Numbered from the stretch's first letter, positions 1 through 11,169 are shown. The stretch is 64,000 bases of DNA from Lineus longissimus (GCF_910592395.1 NC_088308.1:5597001-5661000); one strand, 5' to 3'. Numbers and translations are program-made. Notes: generated by a model not told the origin, from the letters alone.

Positions 1-888
1 CCTTGGTATATTCTGGGATCCTGAAGATAAACGAATTTAAACTGATTATCCAAAGATCAAGTTTACTTGTATCTCAAATAGACTTACATGCACATGTATA
101 GAGCAGACTGTTGTCCATCTACATGTACATGAGTAGAGCAGACTGTTGTCCATCTACATGTACATGTATAGATCAGACTGTTGCCAATCTACATGTACAT
201 GTATAGAGCAGACTGTTGCCCATCTACATGTACATGTATAGAGCAGACTGTTGTCCATCTACATGTACATGTAACTATTGTCGACATTACGAAGACCACA
301 AAAATTCCTGAACACCAACCTTTGTGGATGCGACTCAGATGCAAAAATCTTGCAACCTTCTTGCACGCCACTTTAGCACGGTCCATAGGAGAAATCCAAG
401 AACAGAGTCACACTATACATGTAAGCTAGGAGTTTGAAAATTGGAACATTACTATCTGTTGCAAGGGTGTACCTGGTTTAAGCAAGGTAGGTTAACTAGG
501 CAGTTTCGACAAAGACAGACCAGAGCCCAAAACAGACTGATAACGCATAGAGCTTGCCGGTACTGGTATGGTGGTATTGGTATATTGATAAGTACTGGTA
601 GCGACATCACGGAGCTTAACGAAGAAGTTTATCTGGGCACCGAGTGAAACACCTGGAACAAAGGTTTAGAGTGGCCAAGAGCATTAGCACATTGTCTGAA
701 GTTGGCTTATGCCTTCCGACGTGTTCCGAGTGTGCACATTCAGTGTAGTTTGGGTTCTGGTCTGTCTTCGTCAAAATCATTCATAGTTTAGCAAAGTCGG
801 CTGGGGTGCGGCGTGGGTTATCGATCACTCAAGTTTGACCCTGGCCATGCTGGCCAGCGTTTACTACCAGTATGGGACCTATACTCAC
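1..888 (-). other. Intron of the cofilin gene (partial)
   Basis: This sequence lies downstream of the cofilin exon donor on the minus strand, so it should be intron. I looked for the next cofilin exon (the C-terminal half of the ADF-H domain) and did not find it, so it probably lies beyond position 1. Apart from the 35-bp minisatellite near the edge I see nothing in it. Confidence 0.6.
86..272. repeat. 35-bp minisatellite, five copies
   Basis: The word gagcagactg (once gatcagactg) recurs at 101, 136, 171, 206 and 241, an exact 35-bp period. Each unit also holds acatgtacatg, which is self-complementary. Copies differ by only one or two bases, so the array is young or homogenised. Short reading frames across it are by-products of the repeat. 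Confidence 0.9.
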
Positions 889-1244
889 CAGGCTATAAGG
901 CCAAGTTTGGTCTTGCAAGTTCCACTTGTGCTCTTGAAGTAGAAGTCCCACGTGAAAAATCTGACACTATCTGGACAATCACTCATAATTTTCTTGACAA
1001 AATCATCGAACAATTTCTTCTCGTAGGGTAATCTCGCGTCATAATCATCAAGGTCTGGGATACTATCCTCCGCCTCTTTGAGTACATGGTTGGTCTCGTC
1101 TAACACCACCAAGGCACATTCCTTATCATCATTGAACTTCATGCACAGACATTTGTAGGGAGCATTTTTCATTCTGCCTTCCTTGGTAAACTTCGTAACG
1201 ACTTCGTCATCCACTTTTATCCCGGCTACATTTTGGCTTGCCAT
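889..1244 (-). CDS. CFL: ADF/cofilin-family protein, first coding exon (partial gene)
   Basis: The protein binds actin and severs and depolymerises ADP-actin filaments in the cytoplasm. The exon gives 118 complete codons. It starts MAS-QNVAGIKVDDEVVTKF, matching the family N-terminus; the serine at position 3 is the site that LIM kinase phosphorylates in this family. The rest follows the ADF-H fold, including KECALVVLDE and, near the end, KTKLGLIAW. The start codon has a good context (caaaATGG). The exon ends TG|gtgagt inside the IAW tryptophan; vertebrate cofilins have a junction near the same place. The actin-binding long helix and the C-terminus are missing because the next exon is off the window. 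I see no basic nuclear-localisation cluster of the vertebrate KKRKK kind. The family is secure; which paralogue is not. Confidence 0.87.
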
Positions 1245-1330
1245 TTTTGTAGTTGATTGGATAAAGAAACAGTATAGAATGGTCTATAAACCTGGTGGAA
1301 TTCGGGAGGTCACTGTCAAACGGTTAAACG
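1245..1330 (-). promoter_or_regulatory. Probable cofilin 5' UTR and core promoter
   Basis: The 5' UTR appears to run straight into the coding exon, since no acceptor AG precedes the ATG. On the minus strand a TTTATAGA box lies about 40 bases before the ATG. A pyrimidine-rich stretch and an ATCCAAT motif follow. A TATA-type promoter with a very short leader would fit, but a more distant start site with an upstream non-coding exon cannot be excluded. Confidence 0.3.
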
Positions 1331-1720
1331 AAAAGAGAGGGGTCTTCACTGCCCTGTACTGTACTGAAGTCTGAATGCACTATAGAACTGTGTACAATGA
1401 TTCACGATGCACAGAAAATTACACACGCTTAGTTACATAACGGAAACACCCATACTGGTATTGCGGATAGCCCGTATATAATGTATACATCATTTACACT
1501 ATAGATCTGTACAACTAGTCTACAATGTATTTGCTTATTGTAAACGCGTCCAAATTATTCCAGTCATACCGGGAATCCGTTTTGTCGTCGGTCTTCGGTT
1601 CATTTGTCTACTTTTGGTCACACCTTGGAGTAACCAGACTGGTTATACTCTTCATACAGGGATTTGAACCCTGGTATTAATATGACCCAGGGAGATTGAG
1701 ACACTGGAAGGATTTCAGTT

Positions 1721-2180
1721 CAGGGACATGGAGAATGAGACTGAGACACTGGAGGGATGGCCCTTCGCTGGCCGACCATGGCATCCAGGGACATTGAGAT
1801 TGGACACTGGAGGCGGGATGGCCCTTAGGATGGCTGACCATGGCTTGCGGGGACATGGAGATTGATGGCCCTCAGTTGAGATTGTTGGCAGGGCGGCCAT
1901 GGCATGCAGGGGCGCATTGAGACACTGGAAGGATGGTCCTTCGCTGGCCGACCATGGCATCCAGGGACATTGAGATTGGACACTGGAGGCGGGATGGCCC
2001 TAAGGATGGCTGACCATGGCTTGCGGGGACATGGAGATTGATGGCCCTTAGCTAGGTTGGCAGGGCGGCCATGGCATGCAGGGGCGCATTGAGATAAATG
2101 GAAGAATGGTAGGCCATGGCATCCAGGGATATGGAGATTCAGGCAGTGGAGGCACAACAGGCCATGACATCTAGAGAGGA
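1721..2180. repeat. Minisatellite with a 176-bp unit and shorter sub-repeats
   Basis: The block that begins gacactgga at 1745 returns at 1921, so the higher-order period is 176 bp and nearly two units are present. Inside each unit a shorter motif around ccatggcat/ccatggctt returns about every 55-65 bp, next to gggacatggagattga or gggcgcattgaga. The array is GC-rich against its surroundings and stays open in several minus-strand frames, giving repetitive peptides that I do not regard as genes. Confidence 0.85.
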
Positions 2181-5100
2181 TATCTAGCTGGTCATTGAGA
2201 GACAACTAATATTGAATATTCATATATTCAATATTCACAGGGAGGGAGGGGAATCTTCAAGTCAGGCAGCAGAAAAACATTGAGCAGCCAAGGGAAAGGC
2301 ACATGCAGTAAACCATTTCAGTACCACACCCGGTTGTTACCAGCATGTACAATGCATATTGGCCTGCAGCGATCTGTAGGCCTACTGCTAACTTTTCCCT
2401 CAGTTGTATTGTTTACCAGTCCTTTTATGTTCCAGGTTGGTCACTTCATAAATGAGTTGACAGCACAGTTTTCAAGTTAATAAAGACCCCGCCCCAAAGA
2501 CAGGGCATCATCGGCCCTATTACACAATGAAATTCTTAATGAGCCAAGTTGGTATCCAGGCCAACCGCTATAAGACTGGTGTGGGCCATGCAGGAGTAAT
2601 AAAGATTTTTTAAATCCCTGCAGTAGCAAGTGTTAATTGAACTGTCCATGTCAACAATGTCCAAGTGGTGACAGGTGGTAGCATCAATGTGGAGTCCTTC
2701 AATACTATGTATAAATACCACAGTTATCTTCAACAAGCTGTGATTCTCCATTGTACGAAATGTGGGTATTGATATATATATATGTAAATTACATGCAAAA
2801 ACTCATAACGGTACCTCAAAGTGAATAAATGACAAATTGACTTCATAAAAAATCAAAACAACTTAGTATTTCTACTCATAGATGTTTATTATGCAAATTT
2901 ATTTCATGCAAAAGCTTTTAACTACAAGAACAAACCTCAGCTCTCTGAAAAAGAGGTGATTCAGGAAGATTTTAAGATACATGATGTACAATTACCTAAT
3001 CCTCGCCACAAACAGCTGAGTCAAGAGCTTACAACTGCAGTTTCAAATGCAAAATGATGACTAGCAGCGAACCATTCATAGACTCAATGTTAATACATAG
3101 TTTGATAATTTATTATGTTTAACTCAACGCTTCGAACCATAGTTTCTGTCAAGGAAAATTAACACTGAGATGAATAGAGAACAGAATAGAATTTGTCCAC
3201 ATTTTTGAGTCCACAAGTTGTGTTGCCTTGAACCGCACACCAGAGTCATGGATGAATGATTCAATTGTACATCATGTGCTTTCTAAATCCAGCTCAAAAT
3301 ACCCTCTTCTATATTTTGGTATTTTGCAGCAATTTCAAACATTTTCCTTCATTTGAAATGACTCATCAGCCTATAAACGTCTATAGAATCCTGAGACAAC
3401 GCATCAGAGGAATATAAGGTCCACTCCAAGGCATCATATTTCCAAGGCTGATTTGGTATTTGATTCAATGATCATTGTATAGATGGGAGCATGGTGGATT
3501 TAAAAACATGTTCAGGTAACCAATCAATATCCAATGTAATTACATTGGTGACCTGTGCTGGCAAAATGTGTCACAAAGAGCATTTTGATGCATTTGAGTT
3601 GCATATTCTATCTGCAACCTCACATTTCCTCACCTTAAGATCATGCCTGCTTTGTAAAGTTCAGAATGAGGAGATGGAGAGTTTGGTAAAAAAATGAAGC
3701 TATTTTGATGCTGCTTTCTTCCATTTACTCAAAAATAAGATCTGCACACTGCCACTCATTTTGATCATGTTTGAACTTGCTGTTTTGAGACAGACTCCCT
3801 TATCAATAATAATTAATAGCTATATACAGATCGTTTGTTCTAGAATGCAATCTAGCATAAACTCTTCATAAATACTACTGAACTACTAAGGACCTAGCTA
3901 AAGCATTAACAGATCATTTCTGTACATTCATTGGTTAGAAGACAAGGCATCCTTTTATCACAAATCTGCAATTTACAAACAGGTTGACGTCTGCAGAATA
4001 TAAGTGCACGCAGCCAATATATCAATACTATTACTAAATTTGAGGCAGGAAATGGCCATGAGGGCTGAAAGTTTTTTCCTTAAATCCACTTGAAGAAGTT
4101 AAAAATTCACCCAATATTGAACTCTGTTACACAAATTGTAGTTTAACATCAAAACGCGCATCAAATCATCCTTATCATTATTACTAAGTTGCACGGAGAG
4201 ATTCTGCGATGTCCCAACCACAAGACCATGATCGGGTCAATTCAGTATAAAAAAAAACCTTGATCACATTTCAGGGATTTCCGAAAGCAAAAAAGTAGGT
4301 GGATTGTCCAATCAAAAGTGCTGAATTCTGTATCCATGGCATGCTCATCAGAAAAGAGCCAATGAGAATGATCGATTTTGGGGTTAGTTGAGGTCAATTT
4401 TGTTTTCGGAAATGGGTAATTACGTCATGAGCTATGATGGCCTATGTTCAACTTTACAGTACACTTTGATACTTCAAGAATAAATTAACAAAATTTCTTT
4501 TCCAATTTAGACCACTCCAACCTGATTTTGTAGAAATACTGAAAAATAATGTTTAAAAGGTAAATGAATACTGTAACTAAGTGTGCATTTACCTGCCGTT
4601 AATTAATCTCAATACCTCTAAGACTAATACTATCTGAAATTTTCATCACACATGTTAAAACCCCTTAAACTAATAACTTCTGATCTGAGGTACGATCGTG
4701 GTTCAAGAGCTTTTTACGATCTTGACCAGAATTGAACTTCAGGGTGAAGCAGCCCTCTCGCACCAGGATGGAAGTTTTTACCACTTAACTTTTTAACATA
4801 AACAAACTTAAGAATAACTGTACACTGCATACATGATAAACTCCTATACATGTGATAAATGTAAATGTACATGACTGTGCCGGAAATGCCTAGTTCAATA
4901 TGGCTATAGTATGCACAGTATAGTATCATTGCAACTGAAAAGTGTCCTTACAAACTAAGAACTTGGGTTCTGAACATAAGATACCTTGCTTTAATTTCAA
5001 TGCGTCTGCTGTTCAAAATCTCATTTTCTATATTCTGGTCTCCCAAAACAATCTAGGCAAATGACCCTAGGGTCAACAAGTACTCGTTGAATTAGAAAAA

Positions 5101-5411
5101 ATACATAATTTACAATAATTAAAGCACCAGTGACTTATTATTACATAACCTGTGACACATGCCAGCAACGCATAACACCACGTCCGTCGCTACTTTCATT
5201 TTCAAAATCTAACTCTGTTATTTTCAACGGCGTCTGGATGACAACTCTGCATGATGGTTCATCATGACAGCACTGAGAGATCGGAGGTTAGGATAGCCTT
5301 TCACATCTACTACCAATCATATTGCAAACCGTGAAGCCTCCAGTGCTTTTTGTTTGTGAACTGGCTCATTTTCAAAAGCGTTAGACAAAATGGCTGTATT
5401 TGCAGCATAAA

Positions 5412-5731
5412 TTTAATGGTTAACATAATTATTAGAATTGAGAGTTTGCATTTAAGGGTTTACAGGAATAGATGATGGCTGTCTTTACATTGAACTCCTT
5501 TATCCAGATCACTACCTGAATTTTGAACACAGGTTCGCCCAGAAAGTACTTCCAATTGCGTCTGACCAAATCGAACAGTCAAGTGGCCTGTGACAACACA
5601 AACCCTCATGTGACAAACAACTCATGGCTATGGAAGTTTACTTTCGGGCACCTGTAGCTCCGTTTTGTGTCGTAGGCTTTTGCACTTGTCCCTGCTTTAT
5701 GACTCGATTCCATTAACAGCAGACGTGTGTC
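5412..5731 (-). other. SORBS: SORBS last exon: final two stop-codon bases plus 3' UTR
   Basis: A good acceptor (ttttcttgcag) precedes GA at 5731-5730. The previous exon ends in T, so the junction makes TGA and the protein ends ...GNYVQPV. Vertebrate members likewise end a few residues after the last SH3 domain (GNYVKRL). All that follows is 3' UTR. A minus-strand ATTAAA (plus 5412-5417) gives a UTR of about 300 bases; the first AATAAA is much further down, near 3110, so the true end is open. Confidence 0.7.
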
Positions 5732-6021
5732 CTGCAAGAAAATTGCAAAAAAAGATGTCACAAGGTATTTTCTCGACGGATTTAGCTAATTCGGATGTGA
5801 CCCTTAGCTCAGTGCTGTAATCACTGCTAGTTCCAAAGCAATGCGTTACTGACAGTTTATATTGAGAAACTAGACATTTGGTTTGCACAAGAAGAGATTT
5901 GCACATGATTATGAGGCGTTTAGTTTATATTTCAATGTTAACCATTGCTTAGGTTTTGTTGAAAATGTGTTCTACATTGTTTTGTGCAAGGGCAGAGCAC
6001 TTGTCTCTATGATGTACTTAC

Positions 6022-6188
6022 ACACAGGCTGTACATAGTTCCCGGGGAAAGTTCCAAACTGTCCTGTCCTTGCATTAGTACCAACAAACCATCCGTCATC
6101 ACACCGCTCCAATACATACACACTGTCGCCTTCGCGTAAGTCTAATTCATCTTGATTCTGAGGCCCGTATGCAAACACCGCTCGATAC
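6022..6188 (-). CDS. SORBS: SORBS exon: third SH3 domain
   Basis: Residues 3428-3483. The exon encodes a full SH3 domain: [17 protein letters not shown] (ALYDY-type strand and acidic RT loop), [19 protein letters not shown] (diverging turn and the ligand-binding Trp) and FGTFPGNYV (the conserved Pro and Tyr). It is nearly the same as SH3-3 of vertebrate SORBS proteins, which has CDDGWFVGT and FGTFPGNYV. In the family this domain binds proline-rich partners such as Cbl and Sos. The donor is a strong T|gtaagt and leaves the first base of the stop codon. Confidence 0.95.
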
Positions 6189-6344
6189 CTGAGAGAAGAG
6201 AATAAACTAGGTCAAGATCTGTCTAACTGGCTGAAGTTGAAATCACGAAATGTTAAGAAATATTTGAAAATTAAGCAATTGTATTGTGAATTAAACTAAC
6301 AGTTCTGATAGAAAACACTTAAATAATTTTATAGTAAAACTTAC

Positions 6345-6795
6345 GGTTTTAAAGGCTGCTCATGTTTTGGTTGAGGTGGGGGAGGCCCCTCCTTGTCTCT
6401 GTAATAACCATCACGACCCATCGATCGTCTGTCCAACGACAAGGTCCTGTCATACGCCGGCCTCGATTCCTTTTCCTTCTGTTGAAGTTTATAAGTCTCA
6501 ATCATAGCACTTGCGGCATCCAACCGTGGATTATAATCCTGTGAAACGTTTCTGTGCCCGTCGCGTTTCGTCGGGCTGTGATCTTGCCGATGACTAGTGC
6601 TATCCCGCTTATCTAAAGTGTCAATAAATGAGTCCAAAGTTTGATTATAGTCACCATCCTTTGACGAAGAGTCGTACCGTTGTCGGCGATCTTGTCGTGG
6701 ACTATAATCTTGGAAGTCAAAGTAATTTTCCCGATTTTGGCTTGGGGACATCATCTGATCGGGATAAAGGGGAGACATAGGCCGCACAGGGGTAC
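6345..6795 (-). CDS. SORBS: SORBS exon: linker between SH3-2 and SH3-3
   Basis: Residues 3278-3428. A disordered, charged linker rich in Arg, Asp, Ser, Tyr and Gln. Near its end it has GPPPPQPKHEQPLKP, a polyproline stretch that could be an SH3 ligand, perhaps in cis. Several DYSP/DYNP-like steps recur (QDYSPRQDRR, QDHSPTKRD, QDYNPRLD), a loose internal repeat with likely phospho-sites. Acceptor tttccag and donor CC|gtaagt join in frame with both neighbours. Confidence 0.9.
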
Positions 6796-7000
6796 CTGGA
6801 AATATTAGAATTTTAGTCAAAGAAATGTGAATGTAATGACATGACAGGCAAAAGTTCCTAGTTTTGGCTTTAAAACGGTGCGCTACATTCAAAATATTAC
6901 TCTAGAGGCTTTCTACTTCTTGGGAAGAACTTCAGTGAATATCAACAAAACTTCGGCAATGGGGTGATACAGTATCTATTCAAAAACTTGGCAGACTTAC

Positions 7001-7187
7001 CAGGTCCAGGCGTATTGAAGGCAGACGGTGCAGCTGATTGGACTACAGATGGCGCTGGCGTAATAAAGGGCGTATCCGGCTCTCTCTGGATGTCGAGGTA
7101 CGAGATGGGTATAATACCTTGGATACCGTCCACCTTCGCCTCATACCAGTTTTCGTCGACTCTTCGTATCAATGTCGCGATAGCACC
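7001..7187 (-). CDS. SORBS: SORBS exon: second half of SH3-2 and start of linker
   Basis: Residues 3216-3278. It gives GAIATLIRRVDENWYEA, then GIQGIIPISYLDI, the second half of an SH3 fold with the ligand-binding Trp and the PxxY pair. Vertebrate SH3-2 has GDRVILLKRVDQNWYEG and GIFPVSYVEV here. The usual Asp after Gly is Ala, so the KGD turn becomes KGA across the exon junction. A Pro/Ala/Ser tail follows (TPAPSVVQSAAPSAFNTPGP). Donor G|gtaagt. Confidence 0.93.
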
Positions 7188-7510
7188 CTGGAATTGAAAT
7201 TTGGCGTTAAACTTTTGCAAATCACATCTACAGAATGCTGCAGACTTAATACTAGGAAGTAAAGTAGCTGGGGTTACCACTTATAGTCCATGTGCACTAA
7301 GTCAGCCAGCATAACTTGCAGACCTGTCCTGTTGCCACATCAATGCAATTATTGACCAGATTCTATCACTGTCAGAACAACATCAAGGACTTTTAAGTGA
7401 AAACCCAAGATATCACAGCATGTTGTTAAACTTAATTGATGGTAACTAAAAGTTGCTAAATCCCTTTCCAGAACTGTGCACAGACCTATTGAGGACAAGA
7501 CTTCCTTTAC

Positions 7511-7621
7511 CTTTTTAGCAGATAATTCCACAGGAGACTGTTTCTTGAACGTATATTTGATCTTCGCTGTACCTTCTTGACTCAGTGCGATCGCTCGCGC
7601 CTCTTCCAAAGTTTTTGTGAT
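7511..7621 (-). CDS. SORBS: SORBS exon: first half of SH3-2
   Basis: Residues 3179-3215, exactly 37 codons, in frame at both ends. It starts ITKTLEEARAIALSQEGTAK, then IKYTFKKQSPVELSAKK, which matches the ALYDY strand and RT loop of vertebrate SH3-2 (IAKYNFNADTNVELSLRK). Because it is phase 0-0, skipping it would keep frame but break SH3-2. The 323-base intron upstream (7622-7944) holds nothing I can name. Confidence 0.93.
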
Positions 7622-7944
7622 CTGAAGGAAGCAACAAAACACATGTATAAGATAAGAACAGAGTAGCAAAGAAGAAGAGACAATGTTTGGATCTGGTACC
7701 CAGTTGAACGTACTGGTGATAGCGTGAACCTCTGACCAGGGCAATCAGTCCTGGCAATTAGCCCAAAGAACCTGTGTTAAAGGTAAAAGGGAATGGCTGG
7801 TGACAGAATTAACCAATCTCAAAGCTACACTCGTTTGTACTAATCAACATTATTCCCAGACATTGACAGGACTGGGACAGTAGTTTTAACCAAAATAGAA
7901 GACACTGAGTAATCTTTCTCTATCTTGTTCCCCGACATACATAC

Positions 7945-8059
7945 CTCCACGTAGTTGACAGGGAAGATGCCCCTGTGTCCATGATGTTCACCTTCGTACC
8001 AGTTTTTATCGACCTGACGTGTCAGATAGATTACGTCACCTTTTCTAAAAGACAACTCC
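7945..8059 (-). CDS. SORBS: SORBS exon: second half of SH3-1
   Basis: Residues 3140-3178. It reads [20 protein letters not shown], then [18 protein letters not shown], almost the same as vertebrate SH3-1 ([20 protein letters not shown] ... GIFPISYVE). All ligand-pocket residues are present. In the family SH3-1 and SH3-2 bind the proline-rich hinge of vinculin. Acceptor tgtttcag, donor gtatgt. Confidence 0.96.
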
Positions 8060-8467
8060 CTGAAACAAAGAAAGTCTCATTTCAACAATCATCTTCCATC
8101 TTGTAACTGTTCAATGACAGGATAAGTTCTTAAATCAGTCAATGTCAGCAGTAGCCCTTGGGTCAGCTTCATGCCTCTTAGTTTGGCCTGGGTGGTCTGA
8201 TCTTTCGACCAGGTCTTTTTGTCCTCGGCATTACACAGGGGATTAAGGACAATGTCAACAAGTCTCTTGTAAAGATTGAGCACAAAACTTGAACTCCCCT
8301 CTACAAAATCCCAGCTGGACACAAGATTCTGGTCCCAACAGGCCCAAACTCAGAACTGCCTTGAACGTTTTGCCTGACCCCACCAGGGGTGACACGCTCT
8401 TACCCAGTATACAGAAAGTAAGAATACACACTAAAGGTCACATCCTACGCTGAAGAAAAAGACTTAC

Positions 8468-8623
8468 TTTTGACTCTGTGACTTGAATGAATACAATGCC
8501 TTCGCTTTGCCCTTGATCTCTGTTGGACGATGTTTCTTATCAAACTTGGGGACGTGCATCGGGGCCATGTTCTCAAGGTCCTCACCGAACCGGTCGATGG
8601 GGATTGGCGACTTCTGCTTGGCA
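8468..8623 (-). CDS. SORBS: SORBS exon: pre-SH3 segment and first strand of SH3-1
   Basis: Residues 3088-3140. It begins AKQKSPIPIDRFGEDLENM, runs through HVPKFDKKHRPTEIKGKAKA and ends in ALYSFKSQSQK, the ALYDY-type strand. A KSPIP-type segment before SH3-1 is a family feature as I know it. The exon is phase 2-2. Acceptor cctctag, donor AA|gtaagt. Confidence 0.94.
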
Positions 8624-8665
8624 CTAGAGGAAGACAAGTATACAGATCATATAACAGATTCAGGA

Positions 8666-8735
8666 GCGGCGTGGTCTAGATTCGTAAGTTCAAAACGTCA
8701 TGGGTTTGACACCTTAAATGACACATCATTGTGTG
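8666..8735 (+). repeat. Possible tRNA-derived SINE head
   Basis: In the intron between exons 8623 and 8811, tggtctagattcg resembles a Pol III box A and gggtttgacacc a box B, about 35 bases apart. The clearer copy at 55640 shares the tggtctag start. This copy is degraded and could be chance. Confidence 0.3.
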
Positions 8736-8810
8736 ACCATGGGCTCGTTTGCTTACCTATGGCTCTCCATCCCTTATGGGACAGTGACAATGCAATCATT
8801 TAAGACATAC

Positions 8811-8896
8811 CTGAAAAAGTCAGAGTGTTTCCTCGCTTCATTTCTCGCATATTCCTCTTCAGCTCGTTTTCTTTTTTCTTCCTCCGTAATCTGGCG
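8811..8896 (-). CDS. SORBS: SORBS exon: charged helical segment, second part
   Basis: Residues 3060-3088: RQITEEEKRKRAEEEYAR, then NEARKHSDFF. Alternating Glu and Arg/Lys predict a long single helix or coiled coil continuing from the exon upstream. The RRHSDFF/HSDYF-type end just before the KSPIP segment is typical of the family as I know it. Acceptor atttttcag, donor AG|gtatgt, and both junctions are in frame. Confidence 0.9.
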
Positions 8897-9189
8897 CTGA
8901 AAAATAAACATTTCAAATGAAGAATATCTCAGATTGAAAACTTAGACACAATCTACCCACATGTGGCCAATATTAGTCGACAAGACGACACATGAAGTGG
9001 TAACTAGCACTGACGTTAATCGTTGGAGATCTGTCTAACTTATGTGTAAAGGAAGTTACAGAGACCTATCATGGTCAATGACAACAAACTGAAATGGGAG
9101 TCACACCTGACAAATAGTTTTAAACATCTTTTGATTTTAACAGCTGATAGAATAAAGCGATTCGCCAGAGGACACCATCAAAATCTTAC

Positions 9190-9326
9190 CAAATATTCCT
9201 TCCTCCTAGCCTCCTCTTCATCTCGGCGTCGCCTATCAAGCGTTGAAGAATGATGACGCTCTAACGTGCCAACCGGACTCTTATGGCTTGGGAGGTCCGA
9301 TGTTGAGTGATGGTGCCTTTGACTCG
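9190..9326 (-). CDS. SORBS: SORBS exon: His/Ser linker and charged helix, first part
   Basis: Residues 3014-3059. It starts SQRHHHSTSDLPSHKSPVG, continues LERHHSSTLDRRRRDEEEAR and ends RKEYL. HHS appears twice. The last third enters the Arg/Glu helix that the next exon continues. Acceptor catctttag, donor TTG|gtaaga, phase 1-0. Confidence 0.87.
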
Positions 9327-11169
9327 CTAAAGATGAGATTAGACGGTCAGAAAACGAACCAATGATGACTATGGATGGTGACTTATGGGAACACATGAAG
9401 AAATATTATCAGAAATTAGAAAAAAACATTTCGATAAACTTTATCTAGAAAATAATCAAAATTTGTAGCAATCAGTTATTGGAGCTTGGATATATTTGAA
9501 ATATTACAATAAACTGTCCTTGCATTAAAATGATATCTTTTTTACCAACACTGAGAAGTGATAACGTAAAACTTGAAGATATTACAAAGCAGAGCATGAT
9601 AATTGAATAAACAAAACTTATTATATTCTGGCTAAGACTAAAAAAACCCATCATGTTGTAGTTAAGTAAGTAAGAAAGTAATACCTCAAAGCATCTGTTA
9701 CTTCTAACCAGCAGGGAGTAGTCTATTGAAAAACCTTTTCTAAGTGTAACAAATGAAACACCATGGTCAGGATATGTCTTCTAAAACAGTTCTGTTATGA
9801 GTAACTTGCTTTTATTAGCCAAACATAGACATTAGCGGAGGCAGACAGAGAAAGCAACTAAACTGGACAGTTATAGCAGGCATCCCCATTACCATAAAAG
9901 CAGACACAAGTTTGCCAAAAACACAAGTAGTATAGCACAATGTTAAATGAATGAATATAGAAGCAGTTACTGACAAAGCAATGTGACCAGCTTAACTAAC
10001 TGAAACACTGCATGAGGGGTCAGACGTTTTTGTAATATAAACATCCAAACAATTCCAAAGTTTCAAAATGCTTGTAAGACCCCTCGCCAAAGTTACAGAT
10101 GCCACAATTAGACACACTTTTTACCACAACAACTTTAACTTCACATCAAAAAATTTAGCCTAGATTTAACCGACTTAAACCAAGATACATTCATCACAAA
10201 TATCAGCACGTTACTTTTCCACGACAATTCAACAAGGCAAACCATCTTAAAATGTGAGTTTAGGATAGAAACAAAACAGAGTTTTAGGAAAGAAAGACCG
10301 GCAACCCATTCGCCAGAAGTGTTGGCATCATACAGATAGAGGACAGCATTAAACAATATTTGGTGAAACTTCCAACTGTTACAGTTGGCCTTTAGTACTA
10401 TTTGATGCAAAAGCAGACTCAAGTTAGGAAGGCAACCCTATTTTGTTGTTATAAAGCAAGATATGAGAAGACCAGAGTTCTGAAATCGCACAACAACCCA
10501 TTTTTGTTCCAAATTGAGCGTCTCTTGACAGCTTTCATGAGAATGAAAAACAGGCCATCGACCAGAGAACTAAAATTGGGGAAAAAATGGTGCAGTTGAT
10601 TTGAGAACAGCAAGATTCTGGCAATCTTAGATGGTTACTCGGAACAATCTACAAAGCACGCCACAATGGTGGACACTCTAAGCTGAAACTGACAATACCG
10701 TGGTTAGCATGTTAGGATGCAAAGTCAGGGCAGTGCTAAGATTTCATTGTTGTACGGGCACAGAACATTTTGCCATCATGAGATATTCTGAGATGAGACT
10801 ACTTCAATTTTCTTAATTTACAGTTTGATAATTTGGTATAGTCCACCTCATTCCCAGTCCAGTAAAACCTTCATATCCTGTGACCTGCTGGCCGGGTCAA
10901 CACAGTTGGATAGCGACAATCACTTGCATGGAATATGAAAAACATTTTTAATGGTCAGTGGCGGAAATTGATAATGTGAGGCTTTAGATAACCCATCAAT
11001 GCGCTTTTGTCAATGAATTTTTAGTAGTCTCATAACGGATACATCAAATCAATTTAGTACTGCCCCAACATTCAAGGTAATTACAAAGACGATGATTAGT
11101 TGGTATATACGTCAAGGTGTGAGTGCCCAAGCAGCATTCCTAATACGTAGACATCCTCCTACGGTATAC
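9327..11169 (-). other. SORBS intron, 1.8 kb
   Basis: AT-rich intron. I read both strands and saw no exon with matching phase, no inverted repeat and no SINE head, only a short gtaagtaag run near 9664. Confidence 0.6.

Larger units (their letters stand above)
1245..5411. other. Intergenic region between SORBS 3' end and cofilin 5' end
   Basis: No coding region supported by homology or by a splice pattern was found on either strand. It contains the minisatellite listed separately and AT-rich sequence. A minus-strand AATAAA (plus TTTATT at 3109-3114, others near 2884 and 2897) could serve a long SORBS 3' UTR. Confidence 0.6.

Noticed and set aside
1661-1690. Box B-like word ggttcaaatcc on the minus strand
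   Set aside because: No box A at the right distance and no tRNA arms, so neither a tRNA nor a clear SINE.
1715-2205. Two repetitive minus-strand frames with HGRPAK-type repeats
   Set aside because: They follow the minisatellite period, are open in more than one frame and have no splice or start signals; by-products of the repeat.
9178-9396. Start of the 9190 exon at an upstream methionine
   Set aside because: The frame extends upstream of the acceptor at 9327 only by chance; splice phases set the exon start at 9326.
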